A stretch of 64,000 nucleotides of DNA, taken from NCBI GenBank assembly GCA_014378465.1, contig JACMNQ010000025.1, positions 45,211 to 109,210 of the forward strand, read 5' to 3'. The notes beneath the pieces are model-generated. The model saw only the letters and a list, made by a program, of their open reading frames with translations. It did no database searches and was not told where the DNA came from. This document shows positions 25,650 through 33,958 of this stretch, piece by piece. How positions within the stretch are numbered: the first letter of the stretch is position 1; each line of letters starts with the position of its first letter. The stretch comes from Oligoflexia bacterium (GTDB taxonomy: Bacteria > Bdellovibrionota > UBA1018). Made by a program: the position numbers and the translations under genes.

Positions 25650-27215
25650 TCAGAATGCGACGCCAGCCTTGAGTGAAGCTCCAAAGATGGTTGGATTGGC
25701 ATTCTCGGCCAGGGCATTGGAGAAGCGGTAGAAGTCGCCTGGGTAGTACCAGCCGAAGTCAAAATGAAACTGAAAGGTCTCATCCCAGTGAAAGGATGTT
25801 CCGAAATCAATTTCTGATCCCAGACCCTTGTCCTGCGCTTTGCCCGTCGTGTTCGCGACATACTTGCGAGTCCAGTAGTTGTAGAAGTTACCTGATGCTC
25901 CAGCGGACTCAGATGCCTTTGCGGTGATGAAGTTGGTTCGGAAATGCCACTTTTCCGCGTGGAGGGTTCCGCCCAGAGCCAGGTAATTCGCATTCACGAT
26001 CGGGTTGTCATAAGGAGAGGAAAGATTTCCTGAAGTGGCGCCCGGATTGTTCGTCGTCTGAACTCCCGCAAAATTCGCCAGCTGGTAATTGAACATGATC
26101 AAACCGAGGCGGTAGTTCGGATTGAAGAAGAAGGCTTTGAACTTCTCAGCCTGAGTTCCCTGAATATTCCCCTGTCCAGGTGCGTGACCCAGCTTTGAGT
26201 TCAATTCGAACGTATCGTTTGGCTTCCACTTGATTTCGGTGGCGACTGCGAAAGTCTTGTAGGATGAGCCACCCAGATCGCCGCTGACGACCGGGAGTTC
26301 CGCCGCGAGCGAAAGCTTGCCCAACTTCTTCTTTCCGTAGAGATCGAAAGTGTTGAAATTCATTCCACCGGTTCCCTGAGGATTGGTGGACAGAGTCGGA
26401 ACGATCACGCCGGAAGCAGGATCCTGTGCGGCTCCTGCGACGCGCTTGATGAAGTTGACGCCGCCTTCGAACTCTTCGTCAGGATTTTCGTATTTCAAAG
26501 CGAGCGAGTAATCCGAAAGGCCTGCGCCGCCAGATCCGGGAGTGCACGCACCGGTGGTTCCGACAGTGCCGGCATTGAAGGTACAGCCTCCGCCGACGGA
26601 GTTGCCCATCGAATATTTGGTGATCGCAGGAATGAAGGAGAAAGCGCCGAATTTTGAAATCAGGCGGAGCGTGTCTCCCGTGGATTCATAGCGATCGAAG
26701 ATTCCGTCGCCCGCACTCCAGACCAGCCCAAGTCCCCAATTCAAGGGGGCGCGACCGACCTGAACGGTTCCGATGTCCGTGAGAAATTCAGCCCAGAATC
26801 TCTGAGCAGTGACAGTGGCACCGCGAGATTGATTCGAGTAAAATTGTCTTTGATCTGAGGAGCCCGGAAAGGAATCGCCGTAGAATCCATAGACCGGGTT
26901 GCCCAACCACCACTCGGACTTGATGTAAATGTTGTCGTTGACGACCAGCTTGGGCATCAGTCGCAGAAAAAGAGTTTGAAATTGTGCACTCTCAGAGCCA
27001 CCGCCCCGGATGCTATAGCCGCCAGCCGCCGGGCGTGGATCATTCGGGCCGTTGCCTTTTGCGTATCCACGAACGAGATTGGACTCTGCTCGGAACTGAC
27101 CGGACCAGTCCAGTTCCATTGCGGAAGCGGGAGTGGATGAAACCGCGGCGGAAGCCCCGATGGTCATGATTGTGATGATAGCTAAAGCTCTTTGAGTTAC
27201 ACTAAATTGAATCAT
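25650..27215 (-). CDS. Outer-membrane beta-barrel protein (porin-like)
   Basis: 521 residues with a signal peptide (cleavage likely after ASA near residue 32) and a mature start MELDWSGQFRAESN. The mature part is made of alternating-residue amphipathic strands with many Asn, Gly, Tyr and Phe, and the C-terminus ends in aromatic Phe (SLKAGVAF), the beta-barrel assembly signal. One long loop contains Gly/Thr-rich sequence with two Cys. It resembles alginate-export or general porin barrels, but no specific family can be named. Transcription is toward the shared terminator, and its promoter must lie in the 59-bp gap shared with the PBP1b gene. Confidence 0.8.
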   Translation of the reverse strand: MIQFSVTQRALAIITIMTIGASAAVSSTPASAMELDWSGQFRAESNLVRGYAKGNGPNDPRPAAGGYSIRGGGSESAQFQTLFLRLMPKLVVNDNIYIKSEWWLGNPVYGFYGDSFPGSSDQRQFYSNQSRGATVTAQRFWAEFLTDIGTVQVGRAPLNWGLGLVWSAGDGIFDRYESTGDTLRLISKFGAFSFIPAITKYSMGNSVGGGCTFNAGTVGTTGACTPGSGGAGLSDYSLALKYENPDEEFEGGVNFIKRVAGAAQDPASGVIVPTLSTNPQGTGGMNFNTFDLYGKKKLGKLSLAAELPVVSGDLGGSSYKTFAVATEIKWKPNDTFELNSKLGHAPGQGNIQGTQAEKFKAFFFNPNYRLGLIMFNYQLANFAGVQTTNNPGATSGNLSSPYDNPIVNANYLALGGTLHAEKWHFRTNFITAKASESAGASGNFYNYWTRKYVANTTGKAQDKGLGSEIDFGTSFHWDETFQFHFDFGWYYPGDFYRFSNALAENANPTIFGASLKAGVAF

Positions 27216-27274
27216 GAAAGCGTTTTATTGACCGCCCTCCGTCTCGTCAAGGACATTACCATTCAGGACATCAA

Positions 27275-29683
27275 ATGTTGAATCTGCGCCGCAGCGTCCC
27301 ACAAATCATTCTCGTCACCGCCACGATTCTGATCGCGGCCTTTTCGATTTACCTCTGGACGGTCTACAAACAACTCGACGCCGCCTTTGGTGAACAGAAA
27401 CAATTCATCCCGACTCGCATCTATTCGGACGTGACCCATCTGGCTCCTCCACAGAGCCGGAGTGAAATTGAGAGTCGACTGAAGGCTCTCGGTTATACCT
27501 ACAAAAGCAAGGGCACGGATCTGACTTTTGAACTCCACACCGTGGACTATCCGGCGTACCTGCTTCCGGAAGGCCATGTCACTCCGGAAGTTTCCGAGAA
27601 GCGAGTGAATCTGCATTTTGATGACACAAGCGCTAAGACGCCGCTGCAGTCCATCCAGGCCTCGACAGCGGCAGGACCTTCGGACGTTGCCGACATTTAT
27701 CTCGAGCCTGAACTCGTCGCCACGCTCTCTCGAAGTGGTCAGGACGTGAAAAAGGAAATCCGTACTTACCTGCAATTTGACGACATCCCGACCCACGTCG
27801 GACAGTCTATCATCGCCATCGAGGATCCGAATTTCTGGGAACACAGTGGACTCGATCCCAAGGGAATCGCTCGTGCGATCTTCGTCGATCTCAAAACACT
27901 CTCGCTCGCTCAGGGAGGCAGCACTCTGACCATGCAGTTGGTCAAGAATCTTACCGCTCGCAGAAGCAAGAACATCATCCGGAAAGTGAATGAGCTTTTC
28001 CTCACGATCCTGCTCGAAGTTCGTTATGACAAGAAACAGATTCTCGAACGCTACCTCAATGAAGTCTATCTGGGACAGATCGGAAGCCTCGAGATTCATG
28101 GAGTGGCGGAAGGCGCACGTCACTTTTTCGGAAAGGACGTGAAAGAACTGAACCTCGCCGAGACTGCCGTCATGGCCGGGCTCATCCGCGGTCCCGGTTT
28201 TTACTCACCCTACCATCACCGCGAAAGAATCGTGGAGCGCCAGAAACTCGTGCTCTCGAAGATGGCCGAAAAGAATTTCATCGCGGAAGCTGAAGCCAAA
28301 GAGGCTCTCGCCACTCCTCTGCGTTTCGCCACTCCCCAGTCAGCTTCAAACAAGGCGCCCTTCTTCACGGACTTCGTGAAAGCGGAAATGATCCGTCTCC
28401 TCAAGGACAAATTGAACGAACAGGAGATCATCGCTTCAGGATTCAAGGTCTACACCACTCTGGACTCCACCCTCAATCTTGCCGCTCAGCGCTCAGTTTC
28501 TCAGGGCATCCTTGAGCTCGAGAAAAAACTGAAGCTCAACCCGAAGGAACACCCCGAAGAACGTCTCGAAGGCGCACTCGCGGCGGTGGATCACAACATG
28601 GGCTACATCCGGGCGCTGGTCGGAGGACGCAGCTACGCGGAGTCGAGCTTCAACCGCATTCTGAACATGCGACGTCAGGTCGGGTCGACTTTCAAACCGT
28701 TCGTTTACCTTGCGGCTTTTGAAAAGGGCACAGATGCGAACGGAACTCCCTACGGACCCGGCTATCCTGTCGAAGACGCCGCGTGGACGCTCACTTATGA
28801 CCACGGCAAGCAGAACTGGACTCCGAGGAATTACGAAAAGGAACACCTGGGCTGGATCTCGATGAGAACCGCCCTCGCAAAATCCATCAACACCGTCGCC
28901 GCGAAACTCGGCGTCGAAGTCGGCATCGCGGAAGTTCAGAAAACCGCGCGCGCGCTCGGCATCGATGCGGATCTCCCGGCAGTGCCTTCCCTTTCACTGG
29001 GAGTGGCCGAACTTTCACCCGTCGAACTCGTGCGAGCCTATGCGACGATCGCCAATCACGGCATCGCTGAAGAACTCACCGTCATCCGCGGCATCACGCA
29101 GGCGGACGGCACTTTGTACATGCACTTCGTGAATCACCCTTCAAATGCCTTTCCTTCCGGCCCGATTGATCTCCTGACGGACACCCTTCACAACGTGTTC
29201 ACTGAAGGCACCGCCATCAGTGCGGCAAGACTGGGCTTTGATCGCCCGGCTGCCGGCAAGACTGGAACCACCAGCAATTACAGAGATGCGTGGTTCGCGG
29301 GTTTCACTCCCGAGATGACTGCAGTCGTCTGGGTCGGCGCGGATCAGACCGTTGCACCCAAGGAAGAAAAGCCGGATCCAAAACTCCCCAAGGGAGCCAA
29401 AACGAAACCGAAGAAAACCAAACTCATGCTCACGGGCGGGGGCTCAGCACTTCCGATCTGGACCAGCTTCATGAACGAAGCATTGGCTGGCTTGCCTCCC
29501 ACCCCTTTCACCCTGAGTCAGAGTCTCACGATGACTCGCATTGACCGGATGAGTGGAAAAATGGCATCACCTGAATGTCCCGACGGACAGACTCTGGTTG
29601 AGAAGTACGTGACGGGAAAAGAGCCCACGCGGATCTCGTGTGAAAAGCAGTGGCCACCGAGTCAGCCGAAGGCAAATCTTTAA
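27275..29683 (+). CDS. mrcB: Penicillin-binding protein 1B (bifunctional transglycosylase/transpeptidase)
   Basis: 802 residues. It polymerises and crosslinks peptidoglycan. An N-terminal membrane anchor (10-30) is followed by a UB2H-like region (FIPTRIYSD, 44-52), where the outer-membrane activator LpoB docks in enterobacteria. The GT51 domain has the catalytic Glu in IEDPNFWEH (182-190) and GGSTLTMQLVKN (214-225). The transpeptidase has SxxK as STFK at 471-474, SxN as SIN at 537-539 and KTGTT at 662-666. All catalytic motifs are intact. The C-terminal stretch has a Lys/Pro-rich insert near 690-710. It is single and divergent from the barrel gene. Confidence 0.95.
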   Translation: MLNLRRSVPQIILVTATILIAAFSIYLWTVYKQLDAAFGEQKQFIPTRIYSDVTHLAPPQSRSEIESRLKALGYTYKSKGTDLTFELHTVDYPAYLLPEGHVTPEVSEKRVNLHFDDTSAKTPLQSIQASTAAGPSDVADIYLEPELVATLSRSGQDVKKEIRTYLQFDDIPTHVGQSIIAIEDPNFWEHSGLDPKGIARAIFVDLKTLSLAQGGSTLTMQLVKNLTARRSKNIIRKVNELFLTILLEVRYDKKQILERYLNEVYLGQIGSLEIHGVAEGARHFFGKDVKELNLAETAVMAGLIRGPGFYSPYHHRERIVERQKLVLSKMAEKNFIAEAEAKEALATPLRFATPQSASNKAPFFTDFVKAEMIRLLKDKLNEQEIIASGFKVYTTLDSTLNLAAQRSVSQGILELEKKLKLNPKEHPEERLEGALAAVDHNMGYIRALVGGRSYAESSFNRILNMRRQVGSTFKPFVYLAAFEKGTDANGTPYGPGYPVEDAAWTLTYDHGKQNWTPRNYEKEHLGWISMRTALAKSINTVAAKLGVEVGIAEVQKTARALGIDADLPAVPSLSLGVAELSPVELVRAYATIANHGIAEELTVIRGITQADGTLYMHFVNHPSNAFPSGPIDLLTDTLHNVFTEGTAISAARLGFDRPAAGKTGTTSNYRDAWFAGFTPEMTAVVWVGADQTVAPKEEKPDPKLPKGAKTKPKKTKLMLTGGGSALPIWTSFMNEALAGLPPTPFTLSQSLTMTRIDRMSGKMASPECPDGQTLVEKYVTGKEPTRISCEKQWPPSQPKANL

Positions 29684-29973
29684 TCAAGTGATCGAGTCCA
29701 TTTCAGCGAAGTCCGCGGTCTGTCCCTGAATGCTTTTCAGTTTATATAAAATTAGTCAAGTATTTCCGCCCCTCTTTTCCTGAGATCCTATAATCGGCAA
29801 CAACACCCTGAAATAACTGAAAACGGCCATACCGCTTGTCGAATCAATTAAGAATCAGCTTGAGCTCAGCCCGGTTCAACCTAACCTTTACTCAATTGCG
29901 CATAATATAGGATAATGTGTTAACCTTTATTAATGATCCACTTGAAGAAGTTTCAACTGACCGGCGGGCAATC
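29684..29973. other. Intergenic region upstream of the Fic gene
   Basis: This 290-bp gap is visibly richer in A and T than its neighbours. No gene or RNA structure is evident on either strand. The only supported element is a possible sigma-70 promoter near its right end. The composition shift agrees with the Fic gene and its leader having been acquired. Confidence 0.4.
29887..29916 (+). promoter_or_regulatory. Possible sigma-70 promoter for the Fic gene
   Basis: TTTACT at 29887-29892 and GATAAT at 29911-29916 are separated by 18 bp inside an AT-rich stretch. The match to TTGACA/TATAAT is partial. If used, transcription would begin near 29923, about 50 bp before the ATG I chose for the Fic protein, and would exclude the upstream GTG at 29917. 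Confidence 0.35.
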
Positions 29974-31233
29974 ATGAAAAGAGAAGAACTAGTCCCTCAG
30001 CTGAGACAAGCATACAGTGACGAGCGCCTTGGAGGAGTCGAAAAAGTCAGGGATCAGGGTTATGAAAACCTGTGGTTCGTCGTACCTCCGCCCCCCCCTC
30101 AAAAGAGCCCAAGCGGATTGCCAGCGCATGCACTTTCGAAAGCAGTTCGGCTGATCGAACAACTTCCACGCGCGGATCAAGCGGACCCACTCGATCACCT
30201 GGTATCTCATCTTTTTCTGCGGCGGGAAGCGGTTCAATCGTCGCGCATGGAAGGCACTTGGTCGACGATCGATCATGTCTTCACGCCGGGCGAGATCCAC
30301 AAGGGAGGCGAAGTCAAATCCGAGCTCGCTTCAGTTCTGGGCTATGCCCATGCACTGGAAGCGGAGTTTCAAGCAGCTCTGAAGACTGGCCAAAAGATCT
30401 TTTCGAAGGCCCTGGTCTGCAGACTCCACAAGAAAGTCGTGGGCAAAGATCCTGCTTTCCGAGGAATTTCAGGTCAGGTTCGCAATTCACCCGTCTTCAT
30501 CGGAGGCCTCAGTCGGAAGGAAGCCTCCATCTACAATCCGACTCCCCCACGTCACATTGAGCGATGCCTGAAGCAGAGCATGGAGTGGCACAGTGACCGC
30601 GAGCTCATCGAGTTTGGAGATTCAGGCATGGGCATGGCGTTGCCAACTCGCATGGCGATCGGTCATGCACACTTCGAAGCAGTCCATCCTTTCTCCGATG
30701 GCAATGGACGTGTCGGCCGGATGCTCATGACTTTGCAAATGGCCGCGCACCAGGTCTTGCCGCTGTACCTTTCAGGCTATATAGAAGTTCAAAAAGACCA
30801 CTATATGAAGGCTTTGCGAGAAGCGCAGAAGAGACTCAAGTTTGGCCCAATCGTCGAATTTATCTGCGAAGCCATCCTAGATTCTCACGCAGAAATGAAA
30901 GATACGAAAAGCGCGATCGTCAACTTGCCCGATGAATGGAGAAGTCGTGGCTCATTTCGTTCTGACTCATCTGCTTCTCGAATTCTTGAGCTTCTCATCA
31001 CAAATCCAATCATCACTGTAAGCCAGATCCAGGACACCCTGAAAGTGACAAGGCCTGCAGCCAACAATGCCGCTGCCCAACTCGTCCACGCGAAAGTCTT
31101 GCGCGAACGCACTGGGCAAGCCCGGAATCGACTTTTCGCAGCCGAAGAAGTCCTTGAGCTTCTCGCCAGGAAGTTTTCAGAACCACCCAGTGCGGCGCTC
31201 TTGCGGGCGAGGCAGTTGCTTTTGATCGAGTGA
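29974..31233 (+). CDS. Fic-family protein, class II (predicted AMP-transferase with inhibitory helix)
   Basis: 419 residues from the ATG at 29974; a GTG at 29917 would add 19 residues. The Fic core motif HPFSDGNGRVGR (238-249) is intact, with His238 as catalytic base and the DGN loop binding Mg-phosphate. An upstream SSRMEG (89-94) fits the [ST]xxxE[GN] inhibitory motif, and its position before the Fic core makes this class II. The C-terminal about 90 residues resemble a winged helix (TVSQIQDTLKVTRPAANNAAAQL), common in solitary Fic proteins. Fic enzymes transfer AMP to protein hydroxyls. The target is unknown, no antitoxin gene is adjacent, and base composition upstream suggests transfer. 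Confidence 0.92.
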   Translation: MKREELVPQLRQAYSDERLGGVEKVRDQGYENLWFVVPPPPPQKSPSGLPAHALSKAVRLIEQLPRADQADPLDHLVSHLFLRREAVQSSRMEGTWSTIDHVFTPGEIHKGGEVKSELASVLGYAHALEAEFQAALKTGQKIFSKALVCRLHKKVVGKDPAFRGISGQVRNSPVFIGGLSRKEASIYNPTPPRHIERCLKQSMEWHSDRELIEFGDSGMGMALPTRMAIGHAHFEAVHPFSDGNGRVGRMLMTLQMAAHQVLPLYLSGYIEVQKDHYMKALREAQKRLKFGPIVEFICEAILDSHAEMKDTKSAIVNLPDEWRSRGSFRSDSSASRILELLITNPIITVSQIQDTLKVTRPAANNAAAQLVHAKVLRERTGQARNRLFAAEEVLELLARKFSEPPSAALLRARQLLLIE

Positions 31234-31257
31234 CTCCCACGGAATACGAGCCGACTT

Positions 31258-32091
31258 CTAGTGTTTCTCGAAAGTCATCAGCTCGGCAGTCATGCTTCTG
31301 AGCGGGTGGTCCTTGCAGTACTCTTTCCTGAAGAGTGAGAAGGGAGCCTGGGCGAACCACCAGTCTTGCTCATCACCCAGATGAATATGACAGGTCTGCA
31401 GGCTCCGATATTGCTCACTCTCGAGTTTCGCATACTGCCCAGGGCGCGGGCTTGCGCTTTGAAAGCGGGTGAGGGCGAAGTTGCAAGTATCGGCGGAAAC
31501 CGCTGCGTTGGCCAGCGCGACGTCATCACTCATGGTGACCCGGTTGGTTGACGTGGTCGGAAGCCCGTTGCGACCCGCCCGGGTCACCTGAACGAGATAA
31601 GTCCCGCTCTGCAGATCGACGGAAGTCACTTCCTCGGTGAGTGAAGAAAGCTCTCTGCCTAAAGTCGTCGCATAAGTGGCCCTGTCTCCTACCGCAGGAA
31701 TCACATAAGGCGGAGGCGGCACTCCAGTTTGGGTTGGAGCCGGATATACTTCGAAGTCATTTCCGCAGTTTTCGAGGTACGTCCGTTTGCGAGTCCCGAG
31801 AGCGCAATTCAAATTCAACTTTCGATCGGTCAGACCCATGCAGTAATCCGCTTTGTTGGAAAACTGAAGAGCACCCGTCGTGCAAGTGCTGCCATTGCAG
31901 GTCTCTGTGTAATTGTACTGAAATGATCCGCTGTCCGGCCAACGGACGGAAGCGAAGCGTCCATCCTTCATCTTCCGATCGTGAGCCGTGCTGGAGGAAC
32001 TGGAATCGTCTTTTCCGCAGCTTGTGAAAGCGGCGAGGCTGACCAGAAAAACGAACAACCCATACTCACGACGAAAAGAAGATTTTTTCAT
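31258..32091 (-). CDS. Predicted lipoprotein, unknown function
   Basis: 277 residues from the ATG at 32091; upstream in-frame starts would not give a signal peptide at the N-terminus. MKKSSFRREYGLFVFLVSL is followed by the lipobox FTSC, and then a Ser-rich linker. The mature domain has several Cys (NGSTCTTG, YCMG, NCALG, NCGNDF, CNFAL), probably disulphide-bonded in the periplasm. No family is recognised. It is convergent with the Fic gene. Confidence 0.75.
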   Translation of the reverse strand: MKKSSFRREYGLFVFLVSLAAFTSCGKDDSSSSSTAHDRKMKDGRFASVRWPDSGSFQYNYTETCNGSTCTTGALQFSNKADYCMGLTDRKLNLNCALGTRKRTYLENCGNDFEVYPAPTQTGVPPPPYVIPAVGDRATYATTLGRELSSLTEEVTSVDLQSGTYLVQVTRAGRNGLPTTSTNRVTMSDDVALANAAVSADTCNFALTRFQSASPRPGQYAKLESEQYRSLQTCHIHLGDEQDWWFAQAPFSLFRKEYCKDHPLRSMTAELMTFEKH

Positions 32092-32163
32092 GTTCAGAGG
32101 TCTATGACTTGAGATTCCGTCCATCAAAAATAAAATGGGCCACGGAACAGCAACTGGATCCAT

Positions 32164-32277
32164 TTGAAAGCCGATTTAAAACTCCAGTCCAATCACGTCA
32201 GGAATCCCGACTACCGCAAACAACCGGCAGAAGCGGTGATCTCTGAAGTTCAGGTGGATCAGTTGCAGGACGAATGA
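32164..32277 (+). CDS. Doubtful 37-residue open frame
   Basis: A TTG-initiated frame of 37 codons with protein-like composition lies in the 199-bp gap between the lipoprotein start and the TrhO-GST stop, antisense to their transcription. It has no clear ribosome-binding site and no recognisable motif. It may be the decayed end of a lost gene. I list it because nothing else explains the gap, but it should not be taken as a confirmed gene. Confidence 0.12.
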   Translation: MKADLKLQSNHVRNPDYRKQPAEAVISEVQVDQLQDE

Positions 32278-32290
32278 ACTGAGACGTCAC

Positions 32291-33721
32291 TCAAACCGGA
32301 GCCGAAGCCCCGTCCCCTTGCAGCTCGATTCCGAGCTCGGTTTTTTTGTTCTTCTCCATGACTCTCTCGAAACTCGGGCGTTCCATCACGGAAGCCAGCC
32401 ACTGGTGAAGTCTCTCATGGATGTCGATGTTCGGAAGACCGGGCTGCACGCGCGTCAGCTGCCTGAAAAACGGAAACACATGGATATCAGCCAGACTGAA
32501 CTCCTTGCCGATCAAATAGCGATTGCGTCGCAAGGGTTTCTCAAGCTTTCTGAGATGGTCATGCATCTTCGTGACGAGAGCGGTTTTTCCGGCCTCATCC
32601 AGGTCCTTGAATTCGTATTTGAAGCGGTCCAGATCCGGCTTGAAAATCTCGTTGCACCAGTGAGTCCAGAGTCTCACCCGGGCGCGGACCTCCGGAGTCG
32701 GCGGCATGAGCTTGGGTTCAGTGAACTGTTCATCGAGATACTCAGTGATGATCGAAGATTCATAGATCACCAGCCCATTGTGAATGAGAAGCGGCACTCG
32801 GCCCTGGGGGTGCTTGCTCAAGAGCTCCGCTGACAAAGCTCCGAGGTCCTCTTCGATGATCTTGTGGGGGATGTTCTTTTCTTCGAGCACCATGCGCACG
32901 CGAATGGCGAAGGGACAGCGGCGGTAAGAGTGCAGTGTCACTTCACTCACTTTTTCGCGAGTCTGACGATCCACGGCGCCGCTCAGATTCATGTCGACTG
33001 CCACTCGTCCGTCGAAGACGAAGCATTCGCCTTTATAGTGAGCGCCGCCCACTTCTTCGAAGTACTTCAGAATTCCGCCCTCGAGCTGATAGACGTCCGT
33101 GAAGCCGTGCTTGAGTGCGAGCGCAGTCGCCTTCTCGCAGCGGATTCCGCCCGTGCAGAACATCACGACGGGTTTGTCCTTGATGTCCTGAGTGACGCCT
33201 TCGAGCTTCTTCGGAAATTCCTTGAAGGTCTTGAGACCCAGATCCAGAGCACCACCGAAGGTCCCGTGCTCGATCTCATAATCATTGCGGGTGTCGAGCA
33301 AAACGACGTCTTTCTTCTCATCAAGCCACTTCTTGAGTTCAAGCGCCGAAATGCGGTCGCCACTTTTGAGTGCGGGATGAATATCCGGTTCACCCATCGT
33401 GATGATCTCCTTTTTGATCTTCACGAGCATGCGCTTGAACGGCAGATGGTGGGTCCAGCTTTCTTTCACGGGGATGTTTTTGAAGAACGGCATCTCACCC
33501 AGAAACTTCAGGAAGGCTCTGACCTGCGCTGGCTCCCCGGCGATGAAGGCATTGACGCCTTCCTGGCTCAGGAGCACGGAGCCTTTGAGACTGAGCTGGA
33601 GGGCGGTCTCTTTGACGCTGGCCTGGAGCTCCCTGAGGTCGCTCAATTCCACGAATTTATAGAAGGCGACGTTGAGCGTGCTGTGTTCAAGAGATTGAGT
33701 CTGAGATGCGCTTGATTCCAT
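32291..33721 (-). CDS. trhO: TrhO-type rhodanese tRNA hydroxylase fused to a glutathione S-transferase domain
   Basis: 476 residues. Residues 15-110 match the N-terminal TrhO/UPF0176 domain (NVAFYKFVEL, LLSQEGVNAFIAG). Residues 120-225 are a rhodanese domain with active-site loop CTGGIRCEKA (Cys189), followed by HYKGECFVFDGRVAV. E. coli TrhO (350 residues) makes 5-hydroxyuridine at U34 of some tRNAs. Instead of the usual short C-terminus, residues 259-476 are a GST: VTLHSYRRCPFAIRVRMVLEE (thioredoxin-like, Cys269), GRVPLLIHNGLVIYESSIIT and an all-helical half. The reading frame is continuous, so this is a true fusion. The GST may supply thiol chemistry to the rhodanese, which is inference. 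Confidence 0.9.
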   Translation of the reverse strand: MESSASQTQSLEHSTLNVAFYKFVELSDLRELQASVKETALQLSLKGSVLLSQEGVNAFIAGEPAQVRAFLKFLGEMPFFKNIPVKESWTHHLPFKRMLVKIKKEIITMGEPDIHPALKSGDRISALELKKWLDEKKDVVLLDTRNDYEIEHGTFGGALDLGLKTFKEFPKKLEGVTQDIKDKPVVMFCTGGIRCEKATALALKHGFTDVYQLEGGILKYFEEVGGAHYKGECFVFDGRVAVDMNLSGAVDRQTREKVSEVTLHSYRRCPFAIRVRMVLEEKNIPHKIIEEDLGALSAELLSKHPQGRVPLLIHNGLVIYESSIITEYLDEQFTEPKLMPPTPEVRARVRLWTHWCNEIFKPDLDRFKYEFKDLDEAGKTALVTKMHDHLRKLEKPLRRNRYLIGKEFSLADIHVFPFFRQLTRVQPGLPNIDIHERLHQWLASVMERPSFERVMEKNKKTELGIELQGDGASAPV

Positions 33722-33915
33722 TTAAAAGGGTCTCCAAAAGGCATTAAAACTGAGGCCAAAGCCGAAAAAATACTGGGTCACACGCGACCCCCTGAGTTCT
33801 ATGAATGCTGACCTGTTGTCAATTCCTTAGACACTTTGAAACTCAACCACTCGCATTTTTAGAATTTAGTGCCCATAAAATCAACAATTTGCAGTAGTAG
33901 CACTATGGCCCCATG

Positions 33916-33931
33916 TGGTACAAGCCTTGCG
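33916..33931 (+). promoter_or_regulatory. Sigma-54 promoter upstream of the CHASE2 kinase operon
   Basis: TGGTACAAGCCTTGCG closely matches TGGCAC-N5-TTGC[AT]. The invariant GG (33917-33918) and GC (33929-33930) are exactly 10 bp apart. Transcription would start near 33942, 17 bp upstream of the ATG at 33959. The operon it drives encodes a sigma-54-dependent activator, so autoregulation is likely. Confidence 0.7.
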
Positions 33932-33958
33932 ATACCAGTGTTCAAGCAAGGTAACGAA

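Noticed and set aside
33869..33958. Upstream GTG start for the CHASE2 kinase
   Set aside because: It lies upstream of the sigma-54 promoter and adds 30 residues with no conserved character.
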